Shown here: piece after piece, positions 33,975 to 41,402 of the stretch
How positions within the stretch are numbered: the stretch's first letter is position 1
Layout of the letters: the number at the start of each line of letters is the position of its first letter
Assembly (NCBI RefSeq): GCF_001429545.1
Contig: NZ_LMSP01000001.1
Location: 1,015,754 to 1,079,753 of the forward strand
DNA length: 64,000 nt
Reading direction: 5' to 3'
From: Paenibacillus sp. Soil787
GTDB lineage: Bacteria > Bacillota > Bacilli > Paenibacillales > NBRC-103111
Translations under genes and position numbers: made by a program
Notes under the pieces: model-generated
What the model was told of the DNA's origin: nothing
Database searches by the model: none
The model's input: the letters and a program-made list of their open reading frames with translations, nothing else

Positions 33975-36142
33975 CGGATGTTCATCCTCTCAGGTTGCTT
34001 TGCGATCTGTGCTGCGCAAGCCTTAAACTCCGGCATTTTGGACATGGGGTCCAACGCCGCAATCGTAAGCAGATTAATCGACTGCTCGTGGCCGAAATGA
34101 TAAGGAACGAATACGGTATCTTTACGAATCGCTTCTATGATTTTCACTTTATAAAAGGCTTCTCCGCGCCGTGTATACAACCGGATGACCTCGTCGTGTG
34201 CGATGTTGTACCGCTCCGCTGTTTCTGGATGAACTTCGACGTAAGGCTCCGGACACATGTCCCGCAGGAAAGGAATTCTTCTTGTTTGATTCCCGGACAA
34301 GTAGTGATAAACAACCCGGCCTGTCGTAAGACGTAGCGGGTATTGCTCACAAGGCTCCTCGGCCGGTGGTCTGTAAGGGAGCGCGCATAGCTTCGCTCTG
34401 CCGTCCGCATGGTAGAACTTGTGATCAAGGAACATATGCGGCGTACCCGGATCTGCTTCGTCGCGGCATGGCCAGAATACACCGTCTTGCTTGTCGATCT
34501 TCTCCCAAGTGGCTCCATAATAATCCGCATATCCGCCTTTGGAGGCAAGACGGAATTCGTCCGCTACATCCCTGGCGGTCTTCAGATGGCCGAAATACTG
34601 CCCTCTGCCTAGTCGCTCCGCGAGTTCTACTTGAATCAGCCAGTCAGGTTTCGATTCGCCAATAGGCTCTTGCGCCTTATTAATCTTGATGATCCGTCCT
34701 TCCAGATTCGTCACTGTACCTTCATCTTCTGACCAGGTTACGGATGGCAGTACAACATCGGCAAACTCGGCCGATTCGGATAAGTACATATCTGAGCAGA
34801 CCATGAAGTCCAGATTTTTTAAAGCAGAGCGAACGAAGTTTAGGTTTGGCGCAGAAACGGCCGGATTCGAGCAAAGCAGGTACAAGCCGCGAATCGTTTT
34901 GTCTTGCATTAGCTCAAACATTTCATAAGCCGAGACACCAGGCTGCGGCATCTCTTCCGGCTTGATCCCCCACACCTTGCACACCTCTTCAACGTGCTTC
35001 GGATTTGTAATTTTGCGGTACCCAGGTAGGGCATCCGCTTTTTGTCCGTGCTCTCTTCCGCCTTGACCATTTCCTTGCCCGGTAAAAGTGGCTACACCTG
35101 ACTTTGGACGGCCGATCTTCCCAGTGACCAAGCACATATTCGTGTAGGCTGATACATTATCGGACCCTTTAATTTGTTGTTCAATGCCGCGAGCGAACAT
35201 AACGATGGCATTAGGAGCTTTACCGTAAATCTCTGCAGCTCGAATCAATTTCTCAGGAGCAACTCCCGTGATTTCGCTTGTATATCCAGGCGTGAATTCC
35301 TTCACAACCTCTTTCATTTCATCAAAGCCGTTGGTATGATTGGCAACAAATTCAGCATCTACGTGACCATTTTGAATCAGTAGATTGATCATGCAATTGG
35401 CAAGCGCCAAGTCCGTACCTGGACGTAAATCGAGATGAACATCCGCCCGCCTGGCGATAGGCGTTTCCCGGGGATCTGCTACAATCAAATAACCGCCGCG
35501 ATTCTGCACTTCCCATACGCGGAACATAGAGGTCGGGTGACACTCGGCTGTATTGCTGCCGGCGATGAACAAGCAATCCGTCTCATGCAAATCGGTCCAC
35601 GGTAGTGTGGATCCTCTGTCAACGCCAAAGCTGCGAAGAAAACCTGCCGCTGCACTTGACATACAGAATCGGCCGTTGTAATCAATGTAACGCGTTTGCA
35701 GCGCGACTCGGGCGAATTTCCCTGTCAAATAACATTTCTCATTGGTCATCGATACACCGCTGAATACAGAAAGGGAGTCCTTGCCGTACTTGCCTTGCAT
35801 CTCTTGAAATCTTTGCACGATCAACGCGTAGGCCTCTTCCCAGCTGGCTTCGCGGAAGCCTTCCTTCGTTCCTTTGAGCGATGCATCGTCACGGATTAAT
35901 GGACGCAGCAGGCGATCATCGTGATTGGTTTGCTGATAGGCCGTCACACCTTTGGGACACATCTTTCCTAGTGTCACAGGCCAATCATATCGCGGCTCGA
36001 CGCCGATAATTTTATTTGAAGAAGTATCGACCCGCAAATTCATCCCGCACTGCATGCCGCAGTAAGAGCAGTGGGTTTTAACCAATGTTTCGTTCGGGTG
36101 GGTTTTATTCGCTATTGTCTTAAAGAACTTATCCTTTTGCAT
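33971..36142 (-). CDS. NasC-like molybdopterin nitrate reductase catalytic subunit
   Basis: 723 residues. An N-terminal [4Fe-4S] site (HCSYCGMQCGMNL, then CPKG) is followed by the molybdopterin domains. YIDYNGRFCMSSAAAGF supplies the cysteine ligand to molybdenum, as in NasC/NapA; IEQQ, GQGNGQGGREHGQKADALPG and CSNPAVSAPN also match NasC. No Tat signal, so it is cytoplasmic. It differs from assimilatory systems in its setting: cytochrome b upstream, four-cluster ferredoxin and Rieske protein downstream, and Fnr control. That suggests a respiratory or redox-balancing nitrate reductase (inference). It overlaps the cytochrome gene by 14 bp. Confidence 0.88.
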   Translation of the reverse strand: MQKDKFFKTIANKTHPNETLVKTHCSYCGMQCGMNLRVDTSSNKIIGVEPRYDWPVTLGKMCPKGVTAYQQTNHDDRLLRPLIRDDASLKGTKEGFREASWEEAYALIVQRFQEMQGKYGKDSLSVFSGVSMTNEKCYLTGKFARVALQTRYIDYNGRFCMSSAAAGFLRSFGVDRGSTLPWTDLHETDCLFIAGSNTAECHPTSMFRVWEVQNRGGYLIVADPRETPIARRADVHLDLRPGTDLALANCMINLLIQNGHVDAEFVANHTNGFDEMKEVVKEFTPGYTSEITGVAPEKLIRAAEIYGKAPNAIVMFARGIEQQIKGSDNVSAYTNMCLVTGKIGRPKSGVATFTGQGNGQGGREHGQKADALPGYRKITNPKHVEEVCKVWGIKPEEMPQPGVSAYEMFELMQDKTIRGLYLLCSNPAVSAPNLNFVRSALKNLDFMVCSDMYLSESAEFADVVLPSVTWSEDEGTVTNLEGRIIKINKAQEPIGESKPDWLIQVELAERLGRGQYFGHLKTARDVADEFRLASKGGYADYYGATWEKIDKQDGVFWPCRDEADPGTPHMFLDHKFYHADGRAKLCALPYRPPAEEPCEQYPLRLTTGRVVYHYLSGNQTRRIPFLRDMCPEPYVEVHPETAERYNIAHDEVIRLYTRRGEAFYKVKIIEAIRKDTVFVPYHFGHEQSINLLTIAALDPMSKMPEFKACAAQIAKQPERMNIR

Positions 36143-37178
36143 GCTGGTTGCTCTCCTTTACGCGAATCTGATGGGTCGGTATACCTGTAAATCGAGACAT
36201 TCGGTATTTCCGGCGGCATGGCAGGCAAAGCTCTGCCAAGTGGAAGCCTTCCTCTGTTTTGAATTCAATCTCGTTCACTTTAAGTACAGCGATGACATCA
36301 TTGGATTGCTCGACAGATACAAAGTCAGTTCCGCAAACCTTGCAGCTTTTCATTTGTTGCTCTGCGTAATGTTCTCTGTAATTCCGCGCAAACACACTCA
36401 TAGGACGGAATGGTATGTGAGCAAGCTTACCGAAAGGTATATAAATCAGCGTCACGATAACGGACCATTGGTGAACTAATGTGACAACCGAATGTCCATA
36501 GCCGTGAAGGAATATGTTGCAGAAGGTGAGCAGCAATCCTGTCAAGCTAACGAACAGCAGCATATACAGCGGGAGAAAATCATAGATAAATGTTTGTTCC
36601 GCACGAGCCTGCATATTTTTAAGCCTGCGATATAAGGCCATGCATACTCCGCCAATCACCATGAAGGCTGTTATATTCAACGCATTATAAAATAAAAATC
36701 CGAGAAGCCCATCCGCCTTTATATTCATGAGGTCGATCCCGAAGCCAACAACCGTGTATGTTCCGTTCTCCGCCATCGTGAAGTACATCCAACCAAACAC
36801 CAGCGGGAAAGTAACGAAGGCAGACAAGATACATCCCCAACCTAGAAGAACGTGCTGTGTCCAGCGATACCACCCGCGATTCCAGATAAAGCGGTACGTG
36901 AGTAGATGCTCAGTGGTTGTCTGAGGCGTGCTTTTTCGAAATAACAGCTTTATGCCTTTTTTCAAAATAATTTTCGTAGGCGGGCGTTCCCCCCAAGCAA
37001 TAAAACGATAAAAGAATCCGCAAATGAAAACTACGGTTCCTACCATATACCCGTATAAAGCCAAGTCAATATGTGTAAAAAACCTTGAACCGACTCCCAT
37101 GAGAATAATTAATCCGCAAACAACCAGAAAGACACATTTGGCGAATTTTGACGCGAACGCTCGATCCATGATTACCAT
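36129..37178 (-). CDS. Membrane cytochrome b-like subunit with C-terminal CxxC pairs
   Basis: 349 residues with about six membrane helices in residues 10-260. Histidines suited to haem b binding occur in RWTQHVLLGWG, HGYGHSVVTLVHQWS and GKLAHIPF, recalling NarI/HdrE-type cytochromes. The cytoplasmic tail adds two cysteine pairs (SCKVCGTDF and ELCLPCRRKY), probably a zinc or rubredoxin-like site, which is unusual. First gene of the operon; it should oxidise menaquinol and feed the ferredoxin and molybdoenzyme. ATG 37178 has GAAGGGG close upstream, and ATG 37169 is an alternative. Confidence 0.8.
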   Translation of the reverse strand: MVIMDRAFASKFAKCVFLVVCGLIILMGVGSRFFTHIDLALYGYMVGTVVFICGFFYRFIAWGERPPTKIILKKGIKLLFRKSTPQTTTEHLLTYRFIWNRGWYRWTQHVLLGWGCILSAFVTFPLVFGWMYFTMAENGTYTVVGFGIDLMNIKADGLLGFLFYNALNITAFMVIGGVCMALYRRLKNMQARAEQTFIYDFLPLYMLLFVSLTGLLLTFCNIFLHGYGHSVVTLVHQWSVIVTLIYIPFGKLAHIPFRPMSVFARNYREHYAEQQMKSCKVCGTDFVSVEQSNDVIAVLKVNEIEFKTEEGFHLAELCLPCRRKYRMSRFTGIPTHQIRVKESNQHAKG

Positions 37179-37207
37179 TGCCCCTTCACTTGTGATCTCA
37201 TAGATGT

Positions 37208-37251
37208 ATTAAACCATGAGTCGGGCCTGCAACACTGTGAGAAAAATCACT
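37208..37251 (-). promoter_or_regulatory. Fnr-box promoter of the nitrate operon
   Basis: TGTGA-GAAAAA-TCACT (37236-37251) centred 33 bp from TTTAAT (minus strand, 37208-37213, five of six consensus bases). Confidence 0.75.
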
Positions 37252-37377
37252 ATGTACCCCATCTCTGACACATATTTTTGGTCGTCACTATATGGACAAA
37301 AAACGGCCTTCCATAAGATCTTTCAGATCCAAGGGAACGCCGCAGCCTTAGCGTGTAAATGAAGACAGGCAAGCTTG

Positions 37378-37393
37378 TGTGACAGCCGTCACA
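37378..37393. promoter_or_regulatory. Distal Fnr box
   Basis: TGTGA-CAGCCG-TCACA, a perfect pair of half sites 142 bp upstream of the proximal box of the nitrate operon and just downstream of the hemerythrin gene. Possibly an upstream activator site. Confidence 0.6.
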
Positions 37394-37414
37394 TTATTTG
37401 AAAACACTTCTCAA

Positions 37415-37942
37415 TTAGATGTGTCGTAAATATCGCTCCAGCATTTCATTCGCAACCGGGAAAACCATCTCCTCTTCGGATAGCAGATGCTCGGATAAGA
37501 CAGAACAGGCCACACTAAGCAGCGAGATCGCCTTCTTCAGCTTTATGCTGTCGGCACCTTTACATTGGTCCGCATACTCAAGAAATGAGCGAACAAACCG
37601 TTCCGCTTGTTTATGATCCTCTTCCAGAACCCAAGTTGAGGTGAGAAAGGTGGGCTCCATCCCCTGATTCGCATACCCGGTAAGGAGGGGCAATACCTCC
37701 GCTTCCTCCCAGTGTTCATGAGCCTCAAGCTGCTGCATGAAGTTTACCATTTGTTTTCGAATTTCTTGAAGCAAACGCTTTGACTCTTCCGAGCCAAGCA
37801 TGCCGACCATATGACTTGTCATTTCCTGGACATGGTCAAGCTCTCTTTTTAACGCGCCATGTTCGTCCTTTAACCGCCCCAGAACCTCTTGAAGACTTGA
37901 AGTCTGAGCGTCATCTAACGGCATCCCAAGATCAATAACCAT
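37415..37942 (-). CDS. Hemerythrin-like (HHE) protein
   Basis: 175 residues with a four-helix HHE cation-binding domain. Likely diiron ligands: H in KDEHGALK, H and E in EAHEHWEEAEVLP, H in EEDHKQA, and H and E in LSEHLLSEEEMVFP. Proteins of this type bind O2 or NO, or repair iron-sulfur clusters (YtfE/RIC-like). It has a divergent Fnr-type promoter shared back to back with the acyltransferase gene. A homologue lies at 39369, so the pair flanks the acyltransferase. Confidence 0.83.
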   Translation of the reverse strand: MVIDLGMPLDDAQTSSLQEVLGRLKDEHGALKRELDHVQEMTSHMVGMLGSEESKRLLQEIRKQMVNFMQQLEAHEHWEEAEVLPLLTGYANQGMEPTFLTSTWVLEEDHKQAERFVRSFLEYADQCKGADSIKLKKAISLLSVACSVLSEHLLSEEEMVFPVANEMLERYLRHI

Positions 37943-37973
37943 ACATGATTCCTCCTTTTATCGCTTTAATCAC

Positions 37974-38016
37974 ATTGTATGCCTTAATCTCAGCATTCTC
38001 TGTGAGGAGTATCACA
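37974..38016 (-). promoter_or_regulatory. Fnr-box promoter of the first hemerythrin gene
   Basis: TGTGA-GGAGTA-TCACA (38001-38016) centred exactly 32 bp from TACAAT (minus strand, 37974-37979). Confidence 0.8.
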
Positions 38017-38032
38017 ACTCTTGTTTCTATTT

Positions 38033-38075
38033 CGTGACTTTAATCACTGCGGCATGCTTACGCTAGGTTTACATT
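38033..38075 (+). promoter_or_regulatory. Fnr-box promoter of the acyltransferase gene
   Basis: CGTGA-CTTTAA-TCACT (38033-38048) centred 32 bp from TACATT (38070-38075). It lies 32 bp from the divergent hemerythrin box, so both boxes may share one activator pair. Confidence 0.65.
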
Positions 38076-38114
38076 AGAAGAAAAGGAATTGTTTCCGTAA
38101 TGGAGGTAATGGTC

Positions 38115-39131
38115 GTGGGTAAAGAAGATAATGCTGCTTCGCATACATTTATGTTAAACGCTAAATTTCTGCTCATTTTGTTCGTAGTCATCGCCAATTG
38201 TATAGAACCCCTGATTCAACAAAGTGCAGTTTTCCATTCCTTATATCTGGGCATTTACACCTTTCATATCCCCATGTTTGTCATGGTAACCGGATATTTC
38301 TCTAAAAATTTCCGTCTGGATGTCACAGGAATCAAAAGTCTGCAGATGATTTTTTATCATTATCTTATCTTCCAAAGCCTCTACTCTCTGCTCGATTCGT
38401 TGGCTTTCCACGCGCCGGGTGTACGTTATTCATTTTTCATTCCGTATTCGTTATTGTGGTTTTTATTCAGCCATTTCTGTTGGCGATTGCTCCTTCTGCT
38501 CTTCACAAAAATGCAGCATCCCCTTGTATTCTCTGTTATTCTTGGGATACTCGTCGGATACGCGCCTTTTAGCGGAACGATGCTCAGCTTTTCCAGGACG
38601 CTCGTCTTCTTCCCTTTCTTCTTAGTCGGATACTATTTTCACCTCAATATGATCCCTAAGCAGATCGTTCGCATGAACAAGTGGTTAAGCGCAATTGTCC
38701 TGCTGGGTGTCCTGATCTTTCTGAACGTAATCCCGTTGGATCCCAAATGGTTATATAGCAGTTTCACTAATAGGGAGCTAGGTTCCTTTTATTGGTATAC
38801 GGGCGGATATCGCTTAGGCGTGTATGCGTTGGAATCTATTGCTTCCTTTTGCTTCTTGAGCTTCGTTCCTCGCAAACCGTCTATCCTTACAGAATGGGGC
38901 AAATATACCGTATATGTGTTCTTGCTGCACGCGCTTATTACGAAAACAGCGATTTCAATGGGACTTTTCTCGCATGTGCACACTTCTGCACAAATGACTC
39001 TCGTCTTGCTGCTTGCCGTCGCACTTACCTGGCTGCTATCACAAGAGTGGGTACGCCGGTTCAGTCGACCTCTTATTGAACCAAATTTATCTCTTTGGGA
39101 GCGTTGGTTAGCTGAAAAATACAGGGCTTAG
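38115..39131 (+). CDS. Membrane acyltransferase family 3 protein (fucose 4-O-acetylase-like)
   Basis: About 338 residues with ten hydrophobic helices. The first helix region FLLILFVVIANCIEPLI and the YTFHIPMFVMVTGYFSK block are typical of acyltransferase-3 proteins that O-acetylate cell-surface sugars (NolL/OatA-like). The C-terminal region VFLLHALITKTAI also fits. The frame opens at ATG 38100, but GGAGG at 38102-38106 is spaced for GTG 38115, and the predicted transcription start near 38082 leaves little room for a site before 38100. Fnr control of a surface-modifying enzyme is unexpected. Confidence 0.75.
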   Translation: MGKEDNAASHTFMLNAKFLLILFVVIANCIEPLIQQSAVFHSLYLGIYTFHIPMFVMVTGYFSKNFRLDVTGIKSLQMIFYHYLIFQSLYSLLDSLAFHAPGVRYSFFIPYSLLWFLFSHFCWRLLLLLFTKMQHPLVFSVILGILVGYAPFSGTMLSFSRTLVFFPFFLVGYYFHLNMIPKQIVRMNKWLSAIVLLGVLIFLNVIPLDPKWLYSSFTNRELGSFYWYTGGYRLGVYALESIASFCFLSFVPRKPSILTEWGKYTVYVFLLHALITKTAISMGLFSHVHTSAQMTLVLLLAVALTWLLSQEWVRRFSRPLIEPNLSLWERWLAEKYRA

Positions 39132-39368
39132 GCTGAAAAGAAGAATTCTGCTGCACATCGTTTTCCAATACTGACGTTGTCGAACCTAGCCTAAAGGAGA
39201 TCTCTCACGCCGCAGAAACCTTATACTTCTTATTCTTCAAAAAAAGAGGCATGGCAGAATAACCCACACCTCCTTCAGTCATGCAGTTATAATAGGTCTA
39301 TAAAAATACCGTCATGGGGTTACTGTTAAATCTTTTCCATGTACAATCAGATTCATTCGGCTTATCTC

Positions 39369-39911
39369 CTATGAGAAAAAGGATTCCAAATCTGTCAGTA
39401 CTTTCTCCATTAATGGAAAAATAAGTTGTTCTTCCATGGTAAAGTGGTCATTTAATATCAAACATGCCTGTAAGAGATGCGCTGCCGTTTCCGCTAATCG
39501 CTTCTTCACAACGAGAGGTGTTATCTCAATAACAGCTTCTTGAAAGGATTGGATAAACGACATGCCAAGTTGATGGTCTTTTTCCAATACCCAGAAAGAA
39601 GGCATCATAGAGGGAGCAGATTGCCGATGAAAATACGTTAACAGGAACGGAAACAATTCCTGGTCCTCCCATTCTGCATGTCGTTCCAGTTCATTCACAA
39701 ATTGATCGGTCTGTTTTCTGAGTTCTTGGACAAGCTGTATGCCCTTCACCGAATCATCCAATAGAATCAGTTCCTTGGCACTCGTTTCGAGCATCCTTAC
39801 GATTTCTCTCAATTCTTCATGCTCTACCCTTAAACGATCCGTAGCAAAAGCAAGCTCCTCTGGGTTTGAAGAAGCAATTCCCGAGGTATAGCCTGTGGAA
39901 TATATCGCCAT
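39369..39911 (-). CDS. Hemerythrin-like (HHE) protein, second copy
   Basis: 180 residues, related to the gene at 37415 in order and spacing of the ligands: H in RVEHEELRE, H and E in ERHAEWEDQELFPF, H in LEKDHQLGMSF, and H and E in NDHFTMEEQLIFPL. The WVLEKDH/WVLEEDH block is shared by both. It lies behind its own Fnr-type promoter, so the two are separately controlled but co-regulated. Likely O2 or NO binding, or protection of iron-sulfur proteins. No signal peptide. Confidence 0.83.
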   Translation of the reverse strand: MAIYSTGYTSGIASSNPEELAFATDRLRVEHEELREIVRMLETSAKELILLDDSVKGIQLVQELRKQTDQFVNELERHAEWEDQELFPFLLTYFHRQSAPSMMPSFWVLEKDHQLGMSFIQSFQEAVIEITPLVVKKRLAETAAHLLQACLILNDHFTMEEQLIFPLMEKVLTDLESFFS

Positions 39912-39956
39912 ACAGAGTCCCTCCCAAGGTAATTATTTCGTTTGCGATCTATCTTT

Positions 39957-39999
39957 AGTATAGCTTCAAGAGCATGTTCTCGCTGTGCGATACATCACA
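39957..39999 (-). promoter_or_regulatory. Fnr-box promoter of the second hemerythrin gene
   Basis: TGTGC-GATACA-TCACA (39984-39999) centred exactly 32 bp from TATACT (minus strand, 39957-39962). Confidence 0.75.
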
Positions 40000-40183
40000 C
40001 TAACCGCCGATATGAGACATTTCAGCCTTATGTGCGGGAGTCGTCTGTGCTAGTCTTATCGATCCTGAGAGCCCTGATAACGATAGCGCGTTGCAACCTC
40101 GCCTATATAATTCAATTCCACTTGTTCGAGCGCATCTCTTTATGAATGATTTCAATAATCTTTTTGCTGGGAACGACTGATAT

Positions 40184-40300
40184 TGTGACCCCTATCACAT
40201 TCATTCGAAGAGTTGCTGCTATGGTGACAAGAAATATACACATGGAGCAGATAACTATGTGAAAAATATCACATACATACACATAGGCAAGATATATAAT
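40184..40300 (+). promoter_or_regulatory. Double Fnr-box promoter with consensus -10
   Basis: TGTGA-CCCCTA-TCACA (40184-40199) and TGTGA-AAAATA-TCACA (40258-40273). The second is centred exactly 32 bp from a perfect TATAAT (40295-40300). This is one of the strongest Fnr promoters of the window and drives a 67-residue protein. Confidence 0.85.
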
Positions 40301-40332
40301 GAAATCATACCAAATGAGAAGGAGTGGTTACT

Positions 40333-40536
40333 ATGACAACCCTGTATAACGAAAATTTAGAAGAATTGCGAGATGATTTCTGCTGCGAGTATGGCAAGTT
40401 ATTTGCTGAAAGAGTTGGTGGGATACAAGATCAGGATGAACAAATTACACAACAGCAATTCGAACCACAGACGGACAATATGACTGCGATGAAGTATCTT
40501 CATCAAGCTGGCCTTCAGGAGGAGTACCTGCTATGA
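40333..40536 (+). CDS. Small acidic protein of unknown function under a strong Fnr promoter
   Basis: 67 residues (NENLEELRDDFCCEYGKLFA...), acidic, glutamine-rich in the middle, with a CC pair at residues 15-16. AAGGAG at 40319-40324 is 8 bp before ATG 40333; the frame also opens at GTG 40324. It is monocistronic with its own terminator. The promoter suggests high expression without oxygen. Just before the pyruvate formate-lyase genes, on the opposite strand. No family recognised. Confidence 0.65.
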   Translation: MTTLYNENLEELRDDFCCEYGKLFAERVGGIQDQDEQITQQQFEPQTDNMTAMKYLHQAGLQEEYLL

Positions 40537-40555
40537 CTCCCCTGCAAAACCATAT

Positions 40556-40600
40556 AACCAGTAATGCTGGCATATCTCCGGCACTACTGGTTTTTATTTT
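40556..40600. terminator. Terminator between the small gene and pflA
   Basis: AACCAGTA/TACTGGTT outer stem with an inner TGC-GG/CC-GCA pairing, followed by TTTATTTT on the plus strand; it could also serve the convergent pflA. Confidence 0.75.
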
Positions 40601-40648
40601 AAAATGAGATCAGGCAAGATGGAACGCCTCTTTACTATATGCAAATTG

Positions 40649-41380
40649 CTATTTAAGCCATGCAAGAACGCCCATCTCAATGAGTCTCCTCGCTCGGGCT
40701 ACCTCCTGATCTGTTGGCGTAGGACATTGTTCGAGCGGGTATTCCTTCCCCATTTGCTGCCATTTGTAGACGCCCATTCTGTGATAGGGCAGCAGTTCAA
40801 ATTTACTAACATTACGCAATGAACCGATGAACATGCCCAGCTCGATTAGATCCTTGTAGTCATCCGTCCATCCGGGTACAAGCACATGACGAATCCAAAC
40901 AGGCTTATCGATCTCACTCAGATGTTCAGCAAAGCGCTTGATACGATCGTTAGGCTGTGCCGTAAGGGCAACGTGCTTAGCAGGATCAATCTGTTTCAGA
41001 TCGAGTAGTACTAAATCGGTCGCATTCAAAAGCTCTTGCGCATGACTCGGCTCACAAAAGCCATTCGTATCCAGCGCGGTATGCAGACCCCAGCGCCGTT
41101 TGCACTCAGCGAACAAACGGGCTAGGAAAGGAGCCTGCAAAGTCGGCTCCCCACCCGTTACTGTAATCCCGCCGCCTGAATGACGATAATACGCTAGGTA
41201 AGGTTCAATCTCATTCATAATCTCCTCTACATCCATCTGCCTGCCCGTATTCATCTCCCATGAATCCGGATTATGGCAGTACTTACACTGCAGCGCGCAG
41301 CCCTGCATGAAGAGAACAAAGCGGATGCCCGGACCATCAACGGTGCCAAAGGTGTCGAAGGAATGTATGCGTCCTTTCAT
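40649..41380 (-). CDS. pflA: Pyruvate formate-lyase activating enzyme
   Basis: 243 residues, a radical SAM protein with the CxxxCxxC cluster motif in CALQCKYCHNPDSW and the GGITVTGGEPTLQ SAM-binding block. It makes the glycyl radical on PflB using S-adenosylmethionine and a reduced [4Fe-4S] cluster. The N-terminus (GRIHSFDTFGTVDGPGIRF) is typical of PflA. Third gene of adhE-pflB-pflA, 22 bp after pflB, all presumably transcribed from the Fnr/Rex-type promoter before adhE. Confidence 0.96.
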   Translation of the reverse strand: MKGRIHSFDTFGTVDGPGIRFVLFMQGCALQCKYCHNPDSWEMNTGRQMDVEEIMNEIEPYLAYYRHSGGGITVTGGEPTLQAPFLARLFAECKRRWGLHTALDTNGFCEPSHAQELLNATDLVLLDLKQIDPAKHVALTAQPNDRIKRFAEHLSEIDKPVWIRHVLVPGWTDDYKDLIELGMFIGSLRNVSKFELLPYHRMGVYKWQQMGKEYPLEQCPTPTDQEVARARRLIEMGVLAWLK

Positions 41381-41402
41381 CGGTCTGCACCCCTTTCTAT
41401 CG

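Noticed and set aside
36141-36479. A 112-codon plus-strand frame over the cytochrome b gene
   Set aside because: It is antisense to the end of the membrane cytochrome gene, with no binding site or domain.
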